Shown here: positions 18,274 through 28,807 of the stretch, one piece after another
How the letters are laid out: every line of letters starts with the position of its first letter
Numbering within the stretch: the stretch's first letter is position 1
Origin: Pseudomonas caricapapayae
GTDB taxonomy: Bacteria > Pseudomonadota > Gammaproteobacteria > Pseudomonadales > Pseudomonadaceae
Length of the DNA: 64,000 nt
Assembly (NCBI RefSeq): GCF_001400735.1
Contig: NZ_LJPW01000012.1
Coordinates: 53,532 to 117,531, forward strand
Direction: 5' to 3'
Made by a program: the position numbers and the translations under genes
Notes under the pieces: model-generated
Databases searched by the model: none
Seen by the model: only the letters and a program-made list of their open reading frames with translations
What the model was told of the DNA's origin: nothing

Positions 18274-19572
18274 ATGACGCATCGTATTGTTATCGTTGGC
18301 GGAGGCGCTGGCGGTCTGGAGCTGGCTACCAGTCTGGGCAAGACCCTGGGCAAGAAAGGCACGGCCAGTGTCACGCTGGTCGACGCCAACCTGACGCATA
18401 TCTGGAAACCGCTGTTGCACGAAGTGGCTGCCGGTTCGCTCAACTCGTATGAGGACGAGCTGAACTACGTCGCTCAGGCCAAATGGAACAACTTTCAGTT
18501 CCAGCTCGGGCGCATGACCGGCCTGGACCGCGCCAGCCGTCAGATTCATCTGGCCGAGACGCTGGATGAGAACGGCGCAGAACTGGTGCCGGCACGCAGC
18601 CTGGGCTATGACTCGCTGGTGATTGCGGTGGGCAGCACCACCAACGACTTCGGCACCAAGGGCGCGGCAGAGCACTGCCTGTTTCTCGACAGCCGCAAGC
18701 AGGCCGAGCGTTTTCACCAGCAGTTGCTCAACCACTACCTGCGCGCCCACGCCGGTCAGGCCGACAGCGCGCAGGAAATTACCGTGGCCATCGTGGGCGC
18801 TGGTGCCACCGGTGTCGAGCTGGCGGCAGAGCTGCACAACGCGGCGCATGAGCTGGCAGCTTACGGGCTGGGCCAGATCAAACCGGAAAACCTGCGTATC
18901 ACGGTGATCGAAGCCGGGCCACGGGTGTTGCCTGCGCTGCCAGAACGCATCGGCGCGCCGGTCCACAAGACCCTGGAAAAGCTCGGTGTGACGGTACTGA
19001 CCAACGCAGCAGTCAGTGAAGTGACCGCTGATGGTTTGATCACGGCTACCGGACAGCTCATCCCGGCCAGTTTGAAAGTCTGGGCGGCAGGTATTCGTGC
19101 CCCGGCGTTTCTGCATGAACTGGATGGCCTCGAAAGCAACCGGATCAATCAGTTGCAAGTGCTGTCGACGCTGCAAACCACCCGTGACGAGAATATCTTC
19201 GCGTTCGGCGACTGCGCAGCCTGCCCGCAAAAAGGCACCGACCGCAACGTCCCGCCCCGCGCCCAGGCTGCTCACCAGCAGGCGTCACTCCTGGCCAAAT
19301 CGCTGCGCCTGCGGATCGAAGGCAAGACACTGCCGGAATACACCTACAAGGACTACGGGTCACTGATCTCGCTGTCGAGCTTCTCGGCAGTCGGCAATCT
19401 GATGGGTAACCTGATGGGCAGCGTGATGCTTGAAGGCTGGCTGGCGCGGATGTTTTATGTATCGCTGTACCGCATGCACCAGATGGCGCTGTACGGCACC
19501 TTCCGCACCCTGATGCTGATGCTGGGCAGCAAGATCGGCAAAGGCACCGAGCCGCGAATGAAGCTGCACTAA
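18274..19572 (+). CDS. ndh: Type II NADH dehydrogenase (NDH-2)
   Basis: A 432-residue flavoprotein with an N-terminal FAD Rossmann motif (VIVGGGAGGLELATSLG), a second NADH-binding Rossmann motif (VAIVGAGATGVELAAEL, residues about 170-185), the FAD contact FAFGDCAACP, and an amphipathic C-terminal region typical of membrane-bound NDH-2. It passes electrons from NADH to ubiquinone without pumping protons. It is a single-gene unit following the DUF1780-MOSC pair. Confidence 0.93.
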   Translation: MTHRIVIVGGGAGGLELATSLGKTLGKKGTASVTLVDANLTHIWKPLLHEVAAGSLNSYEDELNYVAQAKWNNFQFQLGRMTGLDRASRQIHLAETLDENGAELVPARSLGYDSLVIAVGSTTNDFGTKGAAEHCLFLDSRKQAERFHQQLLNHYLRAHAGQADSAQEITVAIVGAGATGVELAAELHNAAHELAAYGLGQIKPENLRITVIEAGPRVLPALPERIGAPVHKTLEKLGVTVLTNAAVSEVTADGLITATGQLIPASLKVWAAGIRAPAFLHELDGLESNRINQLQVLSTLQTTRDENIFAFGDCAACPQKGTDRNVPPRAQAAHQQASLLAKSLRLRIEGKTLPEYTYKDYGSLISLSSFSAVGNLMGNLMGSVMLEGWLARMFYVSLYRMHQMALYGTFRTLMLMLGSKIGKGTEPRMKLH

Positions 19573-20065
19573 CAGCCCGCGCCGGGCTTATTGCCATACC
19601 GGCGCTGGAGCGTACGCAGCGATAGCCTCGACTATCGTGCGACGCTCCGCGTCGGCATGCCGTTCTGGACGCTCTGCGTCCTCTTGCGATGCAGAGCGTC
19701 GCGAAATGCATTCCACAGCGCTCGGCGTTTTATACAAGTCTGCTTTAGATTCTGGCCGGAGGCCGTGGGAGCGGACGGGCGACGCTTCGCTTGTTCGCGA
19801 AGCCAGTGTTTCAGGCGACGCATTTTCGGCGATCATGCCGGCCCTTTCGCGAACAAGTTCGCTCCCACGCCCTTCGGGCAGAAGCCTGAAAACCCACTTC
19901 CGACGCTGACTTGCAGCGTTCTGAATACCCGCTATTTTTAAAGTGATCGGGCTCTACACGCAGTGATCAGACGGAAGGCACCCGCACAGGTATAAAGTTC
20001 GTCTACGCCACGCAGATAACTAGGGAGTCGTGTATCACGCTGCACTGTTCAGGGATCGAACCCAT
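19573..20065 (+). repeat. REP-type inverted pair in a gene-free stretch
   Basis: This 490-bp gap has no convincing gene. At 19765-19868 two Pseudomonas REP-like units face each other: GTGGGAGCGGA...TTGTTCGCGAA on one side and TTCGCGAACAAGTTCGCTCCCAC on the other, a BIME-like arrangement able to form a long hairpin. A second dyad with GAGCGTC/GACGCTC arms lies at about 19640-19710. Such elements are common after highly expressed genes and can stabilise or end the ndh transcript. Confidence 0.7.
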
Positions 20066-21280
20066 ATGTCGAATCAATTCAGCAGTACTCCTGCGCAAAG
20101 CCATCCACGCTTTATCTGGTTTCCCCTGATTCCTGTCATACCTGCCGTTGCCTGGATACTGACGCAATCGGGTACGCGCCCTGCCGAACTGGTTGCGTGC
20201 GCTGCCCTTGTTGCCATTGGCGTTGGCGCTGCTTTCTGGGCTGCTCAGTCACAACGTAATGAAGTGCGTCGCGCCGTGACTCAAGCGCTGGACCATCATC
20301 AGGCGCACAGCGGGCAAAGCGCCGCGACGGCCACCAGTGCCCAACTCAATGAAATCTTCCTCGGTGCCATGCCGATCTGGGCCAAGCAGGTTGAAAGCTC
20401 ACGTCAGCAGACCGAAACCGCCATCGTCGAGCTGAGCAGCCGTTTCATGGGGATTTCCGAGCGTTTGCAGGAAACCGTGCAGGCCTCGCAACACGCTGCC
20501 GGCGAACTCGACGGTCAGAACGCCGATGGTGCGTTGAAAGTCCTGTCCCAGAGCGACAGCGAGCTGAGCCAGGTAATCGACTCCCTCAAGGCCACCCAGG
20601 CCAGCCGCGACCAGACGCTGTCTCAGGTTCGCAGCCTGACCGCCTACACTGGCGAATTGCGCACCATGGCCGCGGACGTTGCCGCCATTGCTGCACAGAC
20701 CAACCTGCTGGCCCTCAACGCCGCCATCGAAGCCGCACGCGCAGGCGAAGCAGGCCGAGGTTTCGCCGTGGTAGCCGACGCGGTGCGCAGCCTGTCGAGC
20801 AAGTCCAGCGAAACCGGTCAGCAGATGTCCGCCAAGGTCGACATCATCAACAACGCCATCACGCAACTGGTGCAGGCCGCCTCCAGCGGTGCCGACCAGG
20901 ACAGCCATTCGGTGGCGGCTTCCGAGCAAAGTATCCAGAACGTACTGGAGCGCTTCCAGAGCATTACAGGTCGCCTGGCCGAATCCGCAGACCTGCTCAA
21001 GCAGGAAAGCTACGGTATTCGCGACGAAATGACCGAGGTGCTCGTAAACCTGCAGTTTCAGGATCGGGTCAGCCAGATCCTGACCCACGTACGCGACAAC
21101 ATCGACTCTTTGCACGCGCACTTGCTGCAGGCCAGCCAGTCTCCCGATCAGACCGTCGCCATCGACGCACGGCAATGGCTGGCGCGTATGGAGTCCACGT
21201 ACGCGACCGACGAGCAACGCCGTACTCACCACGGTGAATCGGCTGCCCAGCAGAATTCGCAGGAAATCACATTTTTCTAG
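20066..21280 (+). CDS. Methyl-accepting chemotaxis protein without a large periplasmic domain
   Basis: 404 residues from the ATG at 20066; a GTG at 20030 is also possible. Two close hydrophobic segments near the N-terminus ([17 protein letters not shown] and [19 protein letters not shown]) form a hairpin with almost no external sensor. The rest is a cytoplasmic coiled coil with the conserved receptor tip [34 protein letters not shown]. The C-terminal [13 protein letters not shown] motif is like that of PilJ/CheA-linked dimeric sensors. First gene of the chemotaxis operon. Confidence 0.9.
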   Translation: MSNQFSSTPAQSHPRFIWFPLIPVIPAVAWILTQSGTRPAELVACAALVAIGVGAAFWAAQSQRNEVRRAVTQALDHHQAHSGQSAATATSAQLNEIFLGAMPIWAKQVESSRQQTETAIVELSSRFMGISERLQETVQASQHAAGELDGQNADGALKVLSQSDSELSQVIDSLKATQASRDQTLSQVRSLTAYTGELRTMAADVAAIAAQTNLLALNAAIEAARAGEAGRGFAVVADAVRSLSSKSSETGQQMSAKVDIINNAITQLVQAASSGADQDSHSVAASEQSIQNVLERFQSITGRLAESADLLKQESYGIRDEMTEVLVNLQFQDRVSQILTHVRDNIDSLHAHLLQASQSPDQTVAIDARQWLARMESTYATDEQRRTHHGESAAQQNSQEITFF

Positions 21281-21289
21281 GAGTAGATC

Positions 21290-21658
21290 ATGGCTAAGAG
21301 TGTTTTGGTGGTCGACGATTCAAGCAGCGTCCGGCAGGTGGTCGGCATCGCGTTGAAAAGTGCCGGATACGACGTTATCGAAGCCTGCGACGGCAAAGAT
21401 GCACTGGGCAAGCTGACCGGGCAGAAAGTGCACCTGATCATCAGTGACGTGAACATGCCGAATATGGATGGCATCACGTTCGTCAAGGAAGTGAAGAAGC
21501 TGGCCAGTTACAAATTCACGCCGATCATCATGCTGACCACCGAGTCTCAGGAGTCGAAAAAAGCTGAAGGTCAGGCTGCTGGCGCAAAAGCATGGGTCGT
21601 CAAACCGTTCCAGCCAGCACAAATGCTGGCGGCTGTTTCCAAGCTGATCCTGCCCTGA
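21290..21658 (+). CDS. cheY: CheY-like response regulator
   Basis: A 122-residue single receiver domain with the acidic pocket VVDDSSS, phospho-acceptor Asp in LIISDVNMPNMDG, Thr in IIMLTTES and Lys in WVVKPF. An AGGAG site is 6 nt before the ATG. It lies between the first MCP and the STAS protein and is the expected output of the CheA in this operon. Confidence 0.93.
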   Translation: MAKSVLVVDDSSSVRQVVGIALKSAGYDVIEACDGKDALGKLTGQKVHLIISDVNMPNMDGITFVKEVKKLASYKFTPIIMLTTESQESKKAEGQAAGAKAWVVKPFQPAQMLAAVSKLILP

Positions 21659-21681
21659 GACCCCGGTCCCTGGAGGCCAGC

Positions 21682-21972
21682 ATGCCGACGCCAGACGAGA
21701 GTGCCACCGACACTGCACGCGTGCAGATAGATGGCGAGCTGACGATTTACACCGTGACCGAACTTGCTGCCCGACTGCTGCCACAGATCGGCGCTGCGGC
21801 ACGTCTGGAGGTGGACCTTTCGCAGGTCACCGAGATGGACGGTGCGGGCCTGCAATTGCTGGCGGTCATCCAGCGTGAAGCCGGCAAGACCGGGACTTCG
21901 CTGCATTTGACCGGGCAAAGCAAAGCGGTCAGCGAAACCTTCGAGTTATGTAATCCGGGTGTCGTGCTGTAG
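21682..21972 (+). CDS. STAS-domain protein of the chemotaxis operon
   Basis: 96 residues from the ATG at 21682 with TGGAGG upstream. It is a STAS (SpoIIAA-like anti-anti-sigma) domain: DGELTIYTVTELAARLL, then VDLSQVTEMDGAGLQLLAVI, where the usual phosphorylatable Ser before GL is replaced by Ala (MDGAGLQLL). A STAS gene between cheY and cheA is a recurring feature of this type of chemotaxis operon; its role is not defined. Confidence 0.85.
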   Translation: MPTPDESATDTARVQIDGELTIYTVTELAARLLPQIGAAARLEVDLSQVTEMDGAGLQLLAVIQREAGKTGTSLHLTGQSKAVSETFELCNPGVVL

Positions 21973-22018
21973 CGCGTCCATTTGCAGTACTGCCCAGTGA
22001 TCGATCAAGGAAGTCACC

Positions 22019-24124
22019 GTGAGTATTAATCTCGATCAGGCACAGCAAACGTTCATCGTTGAAGCGCGTGAGCTTTTGCAGGCTATGGAAGAATCCCTCC
22101 TGCAGCTCGAAAGCGAACCCGGCGATCAGGATGCGATTGGCGCAGTTTTCCGCGCAGCGCACACCATCAAAGGCTCGGCCGGACTGTTCGGGCTGACGCC
22201 CATTGTCAGTTTTACTCACATCGTCGAAGACGTGCTGGATCGTCTGCGTGAGGGCAGTGTTTCGGTGGACGCGGGGCTGATCGCGGTGCTGCTCAAATCC
22301 GGCGATCACATGCTTGAGTTGATCGACGTGGTGGCCAGCCGTGGCGAGCAATTGCAGGCACCTGCTCTGGAACGCGAAGCGGCATTGCGCCAGGCATTAC
22401 AGGTCTATCAGGCCCCCGCCAATGCCCAGCCTGCCGACGATGCGCGAGCGCCGGGCGTGATCGATGAGCCGCCGGCCGAAGGGCTATGGCATATCTCGCT
22501 GCGTTTTGGCGTGGATGTGTTTCGTAATGGCATGGACCCGCTGTCGTTCCTGCGCTACCTCAATACTCTGGGGCAGATGGTTCAGGTCACGACGGTAACC
22601 GACAGCATTCCGGCAGTGGAAGCGTGGGACCCGGAATCCTGTCATCTGGGTTTCGAGATCGATTTCCGCTCTTCTGCCGGGCACGCCGCGATCAATGAAG
22701 TCTTCGATTTTGTGCGTGAAGACTGTGCCGTAGAAATAACCCTCATAAACGAGCCCGCAGACGGTATCGAGCCAACCGGTACAGAACTGGTCTCGCAGAC
22801 CGGACACAGCCCTGCGGTTGCCAGCGGCGAACTGCTGGGCGATCAGCGTGCTGTGCCGCGCACGCCCGCTACGGCTACGGCAGTAGAACGCCCACCCTCT
22901 TCGGGCAGCGAACAGAAAAGCAAGGACGGCCGTTATGTGCGCGTCAACGCCGACAAACTTGATGAACTGATCAACCTGGTCGGCGAGCTGGTCATTGCCA
23001 GCGCCGGTGCCAATCTGCTGGCCCGTTCGTGTGACAACGACCCGCTTCAGGAAGCCAGTTCGACCGTTTCAGGCCTGGTCGAGCAAATTCTGGACGGTGC
23101 GTTGCACCTGCGCATGATCCCCATCGGCGACACGTTCAATCGTTTCCGCCGCGTAGTGCGCGATGTCAGCCAGGAACTGGGCAAGGACATCGACCTGATT
23201 ATCAACGGTGCGGAAACCGAACTGGACAAGACCGTCGTCGAAAAGATCGGCGACCCGCTCATGCACCTGCTGCGCAACTCCATGGACCACGGCATCGAAA
23301 GCGCCGAAGCGCGCCGTGCGGCAGGCAAACCGGCCAAAGGCCATTTGAGCCTCAATGCGTACCATGACTCGGGCAGCATCGTCATTGAGATCGCCGATGA
23401 CGGTGCCGGACTCAACCGCGAGCGAATCCTCGACAAAGCCCAGCAACGCGGGCTGGTGGCAGCTGGCGCAAGCCTCACTGATCAGGAAATCTACAACCTG
23501 ATCTTCGAACCCGGTTTTTCCACCGCCGAGGCCGTCACCAACCTGTCGGGGCGTGGTGTCGGCATGGACGTGGTCAAGCGCAATATCACCTTGCTGCGCG
23601 GCACCGTAGACCTGGACAGCCAGCCCGGTGAGGGCACCATCGTGCGCATTCGCCTGCCGCTGACGCTGGCAATCATCAACGGTTTTCTGGTCGGCATCGA
23701 TCAATCGACTTACGTCATCCCGCTGGACATGGTGCAGGAATGCATCGAACTGGACGAACAGAATCGTCACCTGACCCGGGACAGCGGCTATCTGGACCTG
23801 CGTGGCGAAGTGCTGCCGCTGGTCTACCTGCGCGACCATTTCAATCATGAAGGCCCGGCCGCGCGTCGCCAGAACGTCGTGGTGGTGCGTTACGCCGAAC
23901 ACAAGGCCGGGCTGGTGGTAGATGACCTGCTGGGCGAGTTTCAGACGGTCATCAAACCTCTGGGCAAGCTGTTCGGCGCACTGCGTGGTATCAGCGGCTC
24001 GACGATTCTGGGCAGCGGAGCAGTGGCGTTGATTCTCGACATCCCGGCTCTGCTCAACCAGATCGTACAGATGGAAGCCCGCTCGACCCAGGCACCTCAA
24101 TCCCTTTTGCCCACTTCTCGCTGA
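22019..24124 (+). CDS. cheA: Chemotaxis histidine kinase CheA
   Basis: 701 residues from a GTG with AAGGA 8 nt upstream. The N-terminal HPt domain has the phospho-His in FRAAHTIKGSAGLFG (about residue 48). A linker with a second regulatory region follows, then the dimerisation domain (DKLDELINLVGELVIA), the kinase domain with N box HLLRNSMDHGIE, G boxes DDGAGLNRE and GRGVGMDVVK, and a C-terminal CheW-like domain. It signals from the two MCPs to CheY and CheB. Confidence 0.95.
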   Translation: MSINLDQAQQTFIVEARELLQAMEESLLQLESEPGDQDAIGAVFRAAHTIKGSAGLFGLTPIVSFTHIVEDVLDRLREGSVSVDAGLIAVLLKSGDHMLELIDVVASRGEQLQAPALEREAALRQALQVYQAPANAQPADDARAPGVIDEPPAEGLWHISLRFGVDVFRNGMDPLSFLRYLNTLGQMVQVTTVTDSIPAVEAWDPESCHLGFEIDFRSSAGHAAINEVFDFVREDCAVEITLINEPADGIEPTGTELVSQTGHSPAVASGELLGDQRAVPRTPATATAVERPPSSGSEQKSKDGRYVRVNADKLDELINLVGELVIASAGANLLARSCDNDPLQEASSTVSGLVEQILDGALHLRMIPIGDTFNRFRRVVRDVSQELGKDIDLIINGAETELDKTVVEKIGDPLMHLLRNSMDHGIESAEARRAAGKPAKGHLSLNAYHDSGSIVIEIADDGAGLNRERILDKAQQRGLVAAGASLTDQEIYNLIFEPGFSTAEAVTNLSGRGVGMDVVKRNITLLRGTVDLDSQPGEGTIVRIRLPLTLAIINGFLVGIDQSTYVIPLDMVQECIELDEQNRHLTRDSGYLDLRGEVLPLVYLRDHFNHEGPAARRQNVVVVRYAEHKAGLVVDDLLGEFQTVIKPLGKLFGALRGISGSTILGSGAVALILDIPALLNQIVQMEARSTQAPQSLLPTSR

Positions 24125-24154
24125 CGGATTCGCAATTCCCAAGGAGTTACTTCA

Positions 24155-25810
24155 ATGAAATGGTTCTACGATCTGAAGATTTCCACCAAGCTGATTACCT
24201 CGTTTCTGGTGGTTCTGGCGTTGACCGCAGCCATGGGAGTCTTTGCCATCATCCAGCTCGGCCAGGTCAACCAGGCCGCTCAGGACATCAAGGAAAACTG
24301 GATGCCGTCCATGCGTGCGGCGTCAGGCATGCGCTTTTATGCAGCTAACTTCCGGCTGAAGGAAAACCGCCACATTGCTGCCGACACTGCCCAGGAAAAG
24401 ACGCAGATGGAGCAGGAAGCTGCAGAGTCCCGCAAACAGTTTGAGACGCGACTGGCCACCTACGACAAGCTGATCATCAGCGATCAGGACCGGCAGATGT
24501 TCAGTGCCGTAAGTGCCTCGTGGTCCGCCTACCTGAAAGTCAGCAACGACCTGTTCGAGCTTTCCCGGCAGGGCCAGGAAACCGAAGCGCGTGCATTGCT
24601 GCGCGGTGAGTCCAAACTGCACTTCGACGAAGTGACCAACCAGTTGCAAAAAATGGTCGAGCTCAACGACGCCGGGGCAACCGCCGCCGGAGAAAAGGGC
24701 ACGAGCCTGTACGAAAGCGCGCGCATCTCGATCATCGCCGTACTGGTTGCAGCCTTGTTGGTCGGCCTGGGGCTGGCACTGTTCATTGCACGGATCATTT
24801 CCCGCCCGCTCAAAGAAGCAGCGACTGCCGCCGAGCAACTGGCAGAAGGCAATCTCAACGCGCACATCGGTCACGGCTCCAGGGACGAGACCGGCATGGT
24901 GCTGAACGCCATGCGCAATATGGTCGGCAAGCTGTCGCATATTATCGGCGAAGTACGCAATGCCGCCGATAATCTGGCCAGCGCCTCGGAAGAAGTCAGC
25001 GCTACCGCGCAGTCGATGAGCCAGGCCACCAGCGAACAGGCCGCCAGCGTCGAAGAGACCAGCGCCTCGGTCGAGCAGATGAGTGCCAGCATCAACCAGA
25101 ACACCGAGAACGCCAAAGTCACCGATGGCATGGCCAGCAAGGCCGCCAAGGAAGCCACCGATGGCGGCGAATCGGTACAGCAGACCGTGGTCGCGATGAA
25201 GAAAATCGCCCAACGCATCAGCATCATCGACGACATCGCTTATCAGACCAACCTGCTCGCCCTCAACGCGGCCATCGAAGCGGCCCGTGCGGGCGAGCAC
25301 GGCAAGGGTTTCGCGGTAGTGGCCGCCGAGGTGCGCAAGCTGGCTGAGCGCAGTCAGGTCGCCGCCCAGGAAATTGGCGAGCTGTCGTCGAGCAGCGTGG
25401 ACATGGCCGAGAAGGCGGGCAAGCTACTGGACGAAATGGTCCCGTCGATCAACAAGACCTCTGACCTTGTGCAGGAAATCAGCGCGGCTTCGGAAGAACA
25501 GGCGGCCGGTGTGGCGCAGATCAATACCGCCATGACCCAACTCAACCAGGTTACCCAGCAAAATGCCTCGAGCAGCGAAGAATTGGCCGCTACCGCTGAA
25601 GAAATGAGCAGTCAGGCCGAACAACTGCAACAGGCCATGAGCTTCTTCACCCTTGATGCGTCGCCAAGGGGCGTCGCACAAGGCGGCCCTGTCGACAGCC
25701 GCAGCAGCCCGAACCGCCAGCCGCCGCGTCCGCCGCAACAGGCTCCGCGCAAGGCATTTGCGCAAAGCATGGCGGGTGCCCCGGACGAATCGGAATTCAC
25801 CCGGTTCTGA
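24155..25810 (+). CDS. Methyl-accepting chemotaxis protein with four-helix-bundle sensor
   Basis: A 551-residue transmembrane receptor: TM1 at residues about 10-32, a helical periplasmic sensor to about 185, TM2 ([22 protein letters not shown]), a HAMP domain and a signalling coiled coil with tip [35 protein letters not shown]. The C-terminus ends in a Pro-Gln-rich flexible linker and EFTRF, which is placed like the CheR-tethering pentapeptides of other receptors (inference). AAGGAG precedes the ATG. It lies between cheA and cheW in the same operon. Confidence 0.93.
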   Translation: MKWFYDLKISTKLITSFLVVLALTAAMGVFAIIQLGQVNQAAQDIKENWMPSMRAASGMRFYAANFRLKENRHIAADTAQEKTQMEQEAAESRKQFETRLATYDKLIISDQDRQMFSAVSASWSAYLKVSNDLFELSRQGQETEARALLRGESKLHFDEVTNQLQKMVELNDAGATAAGEKGTSLYESARISIIAVLVAALLVGLGLALFIARIISRPLKEAATAAEQLAEGNLNAHIGHGSRDETGMVLNAMRNMVGKLSHIIGEVRNAADNLASASEEVSATAQSMSQATSEQAASVEETSASVEQMSASINQNTENAKVTDGMASKAAKEATDGGESVQQTVVAMKKIAQRISIIDDIAYQTNLLALNAAIEAARAGEHGKGFAVVAAEVRKLAERSQVAAQEIGELSSSSVDMAEKAGKLLDEMVPSINKTSDLVQEISAASEEQAAGVAQINTAMTQLNQVTQQNASSSEELAATAEEMSSQAEQLQQAMSFFTLDASPRGVAQGGPVDSRSSPNRQPPRPPQQAPRKAFAQSMAGAPDESEFTRF

Positions 25811-25846
25811 TTGCCGGCTTCGTTAGCGATTCAAAGGGAGAACGAC

Positions 25847-26386
25847 ATGGGCTCATTGGTCACGACTCGGCAGACCGTCCCGGCGGTCGAAGAAGAGGCG
25901 CAGTACCTGACTTTCATGCTCGGTGGCGAGATGTTCGCCATCGGCATTCTGGGCATCAAGGAAATCATCGAGTACGGCAGCCTGACGGTGGTGCCGATGA
26001 TGCCCGCCTTCGTGCGCGGGGTGATCAATCTGCGCGGCGCGGTGGTGCCCGTGGTTGATCTGTCGGCGCGCTTCGGGCGACAGAACTCGGACATCACACG
26101 ACGCTCGTGCGTGATCATCATCGAGGCCAACAGCGAGGACGGCCAGCCCCAGGACATCGGCCTGTTGGTCGATAACGTCTCGGCAGTTCTGGAAATACCG
26201 GCCTCGCAGATCGAACCGCCACCGAACTTCGGTGCGCGCATTCGTGCCGACTTCATCAGCGGCATGGCCAAGGTCGACGGCAAGTTCGTGATCGTCCTTG
26301 AGGTCGATCGCGTGTTGTCCATCGATGAAATGTCCAGCCTGGCAGAGGCTGGCCAGTCACTGCCGCCCGACACCGACGCGACGTGA
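25847..26386 (+). CDS. cheW: Chemotaxis coupling protein CheW
   Basis: 179 residues from the ATG at 25847, which has AAGGGAG upstream; an in-frame start at 25811 lacks one. It has the CheW SH3-like pair of domains with FAIGILGIKEIIEY and FVRGVINLRGAVVPVVDL. It links receptors to CheA. Confidence 0.94.
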   Translation: MGSLVTTRQTVPAVEEEAQYLTFMLGGEMFAIGILGIKEIIEYGSLTVVPMMPAFVRGVINLRGAVVPVVDLSARFGRQNSDITRRSCVIIIEANSEDGQPQDIGLLVDNVSAVLEIPASQIEPPPNFGARIRADFISGMAKVDGKFVIVLEVDRVLSIDEMSSLAEAGQSLPPDTDAT

Positions 26387-26395
26387 GGCCTGCAC

Positions 26396-27205
26396 ATGCC
26401 TGATACAGCGTCGCTCACCGATCGCGAGTTCGGCCAGTTCCAGGCCTGGCTGTACAACGCTGCGGGCATCAAACTGACGCTGGCCAAGAAAGCACTGGTG
26501 GCCGGCCGTCTGTTCAAGCGCCTCAAGCACTACCAGCTGGACAACTATGGCGAGTATTTCAAGCTGATCATGGGCGACCAGCGCAATGGCGAGCTGCAAG
26601 TGGCGCTCGACCTGCTGACCACCAACGAAACGTACTTCTTTCGCGAGCCCAAGCACTTTGACTTCCTGCGCCAGCAGGTCCTGCCCAAAGTGACCCCGGG
26701 CAAGGTGTTTCGGATCTGGAGCGCCGCCAGCTCGTCCGGCGAAGAGCCTTACAGCCTGGCCATGACGCTGGCGGAACATCTGGGCACCACTCCATGGGAA
26801 GTGGTCGGCTCGGACATCAGCACTCGCGTGCTCAGCAAGGCGCGCAGCGGGCACTATCCCATGGAGCGCACCGAAACCCTGCCTCAACCGTTGTTGTTCA
26901 AATATTGCCTGAAGGGCATTGGGCGACAGGAAGGCACCTTTCTGATCGACAAGTCGTTGCGCAGCCGGGTCAGCTTCGTGCAGGTAAACCTCAATGACAC
27001 CCTGCCCGATCTGGGTGAATTCGACGTGATCTTTCTGCGCAACGTAATGATTTATTTCGATCAGGAAACCAAGAGTAAAGTCGTTGCGCGATTGCTGCCG
27101 CGTCTCAAGTCAGGGGGTTATTTCATCATCAGCCATTCGGAGAGCCTCAACGGCATAAACGACACGCTGAAACTCGTCTCCCCTTCGATCTACCGCAAAC
27201 CATGA
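26396..27205 (+). CDS. cheR: Chemotaxis receptor methyltransferase CheR
   Basis: A 269-residue SAM-dependent methyltransferase with an N-terminal helical domain, TTNETYFFREPKHF, the SAM loop IWSAASSSGEEPYSLAM and the catalytic-domain motif DVIFLRNVMIYFD. It methylates receptor glutamates during adaptation. GAGG lies before the ATG, and its stop overlaps the cheD start (ATGA). Confidence 0.95.
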   Translation: MPDTASLTDREFGQFQAWLYNAAGIKLTLAKKALVAGRLFKRLKHYQLDNYGEYFKLIMGDQRNGELQVALDLLTTNETYFFREPKHFDFLRQQVLPKVTPGKVFRIWSAASSSGEEPYSLAMTLAEHLGTTPWEVVGSDISTRVLSKARSGHYPMERTETLPQPLLFKYCLKGIGRQEGTFLIDKSLRSRVSFVQVNLNDTLPDLGEFDVIFLRNVMIYFDQETKSKVVARLLPRLKSGGYFIISHSESLNGINDTLKLVSPSIYRKP

Positions 27206-27735
27206 ACACGCCGGTCGGCGTTGCCGAGATAGTCCTGGCTCCCGGAGAAGTGGTCTTCCAGACTAGACCGGTGCGCCTGCGCACGCTGTTGGGCTCATGT
27301 GTTGCGATCACGTTCTGGCACCCGTGGCGGCGTATCGGCGGGATGTGCCACTTCATGTTGCCGGGGCGCATTCGCAAGCATCAACCACTGGACGGCAAGT
27401 ACGGTGATGAAGCGATGGAAATGCTTATCCGCCATGCGCTGGCCAGCGGCACGTTGCCGGAGGAGTATCAGGTCAAGCTGTTCGGCGGCGGCGAGATGTT
27501 TCCTGCACAGCGTCAGGATCAGCAGATGCAGAACGTCGCGGATCGCAATATCCATGCGGCGCTGGAACTGGCCGACCGGCACCGTCTGAAGCTGACGGCT
27601 CAGGACCTGGGCAGCACTGGTCATCGCAACATCATTTTCGACCTGTGGAACGGAAACGTATGGGTCAGGCACCAACCAATGGAAGCAATTGAAAAAGATG
27701 CCAAACAAAAAAATCAGCGTATTGCTGGTCGATGA
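27202..27735 (+). CDS. cheD: Chemoreceptor glutamine deamidase CheD
   Basis: A 177-residue CheD with the catalytic Cys in [11 protein letters not shown] and the His in [11 protein letters not shown]. CheD deamidates receptor glutamines and can modulate CheC-type phosphatases. It overlaps cheR by 4 nt and cheB by 38 nt, so the C-terminal tail of CheD is encoded over the CheB start. Confidence 0.93.
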   Translation: MNTPVGVAEIVLAPGEVVFQTRPVRLRTLLGSCVAITFWHPWRRIGGMCHFMLPGRIRKHQPLDGKYGDEAMEMLIRHALASGTLPEEYQVKLFGGGEMFPAQRQDQQMQNVADRNIHAALELADRHRLKLTAQDLGSTGHRNIIFDLWNGNVWVRHQPMEAIEKDAKQKNQRIAGR

Positions 27736-28774
27736 TTCGGCCGTCGTTCGCCAGGTACTCGTGGCAATTCTCAACGACACCCCCGATATTCATGTGATGG
27801 GCGCGGCGTCGGACCCGATTTTCGCCATGGGCAAGCTGGCTCAGGAATGGCCGGACGTCATCGTGCTGGACGTGGAAATGCCACGCATGGACGGCATCAC
27901 CTTTCTCAAGAAGATCATGAGCGAACGGCCGACGCCGGTGGTGATCTGCTCGTCGCTGACCCAGAAAGGCGCGGAAACCTCGTTGCAGGCACTGTCTGCC
28001 GGGGCAGTGGAAATCATTACCAAACCCACCACCGGCCTGAAGAACTTCCTCATTGATTCGGCCGCCGAACTGGTCGCGGCAGTCCGTGCTGCGGCAAACT
28101 CCAATGTAAGGAACCTCGGCAAGCGCGCTGCCGCACCGGTGTTGACGCCTGCCAGCAAACTCACTGCCGACGCCATCCTGCCTGCTGCCAGCGGTCATGC
28201 CATGGCGCAGACCACCGAGCGGATCGTAGCCATCGGCACCTCGACAGGCGGCACCCAGGCGCTGGAAGCGGTGCTGACTGCGCTGCCCAGAGTCTGCCCG
28301 GGTATCGTCATCGTCCAGCACATGCCGGAAAAATTCACCGCCTCGTTCGCCGAACGCCTCAACGGCCTGTCACAGATCGAAGTACGCGAGGCCAGAAACA
28401 ATGACCGCATCCTGCCCGGCCTGGCCCTGATTGCGCCCGGCGGCAAGCACATGATGGTCACTCGTAGCGGTGCCTTTTACCACGTGCAGGTCATCGACGG
28501 CCCGCTGGTCAACCGGCACCGTCCTTCCGTGGACGTGCTGTTTCGCTCCGTGGCCAAATTCGCCGGCAAGAATGCGACAGGCATCATCATGACCGGCATG
28601 GGCGACGACGGCGCACGCGGGCTCAAGGAAATGCTTGATGCCGGCAGCTCGACAGTCGCCCAGGACGAAGCCAGTTGCGTGGTGTTCGGCATGCCCAAGG
28701 AAGCCATCAAACTGAACGCTGCGCAACGCATCATGCCGTTGCAGGAGATTCATCAGGCGATCCTGCACAGGTAA
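27698..28774 (+). CDS. cheB: Chemotaxis methylesterase/response regulator CheB
   Basis: 358 residues from the ATG at 27698 inside cheD; a TTG nine bases upstream is possible. The receiver domain has [11 protein letters not shown] and DVEMPRMDG. The C-terminal methylesterase has the Ser nucleophile in [11 protein letters not shown], His in IVQHMPEKF and Asp in [12 protein letters not shown]. It demethylates receptors when phosphorylated by CheA. Last gene of the operon. Confidence 0.95.
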   Translation: MPNKKISVLLVDDSAVVRQVLVAILNDTPDIHVMGAASDPIFAMGKLAQEWPDVIVLDVEMPRMDGITFLKKIMSERPTPVVICSSLTQKGAETSLQALSAGAVEIITKPTTGLKNFLIDSAAELVAAVRAAANSNVRNLGKRAAAPVLTPASKLTADAILPAASGHAMAQTTERIVAIGTSTGGTQALEAVLTALPRVCPGIVIVQHMPEKFTASFAERLNGLSQIEVREARNNDRILPGLALIAPGGKHMMVTRSGAFYHVQVIDGPLVNRHRPSVDVLFRSVAKFAGKNATGIIMTGMGDDGARGLKEMLDAGSSTVAQDEASCVVFGMPKEAIKLNAAQRIMPLQEIHQAILHR

Positions 28775-28807
28775 CGTCAGCGCGCTTGCCGATCAGCTCA
28801 GGACACG

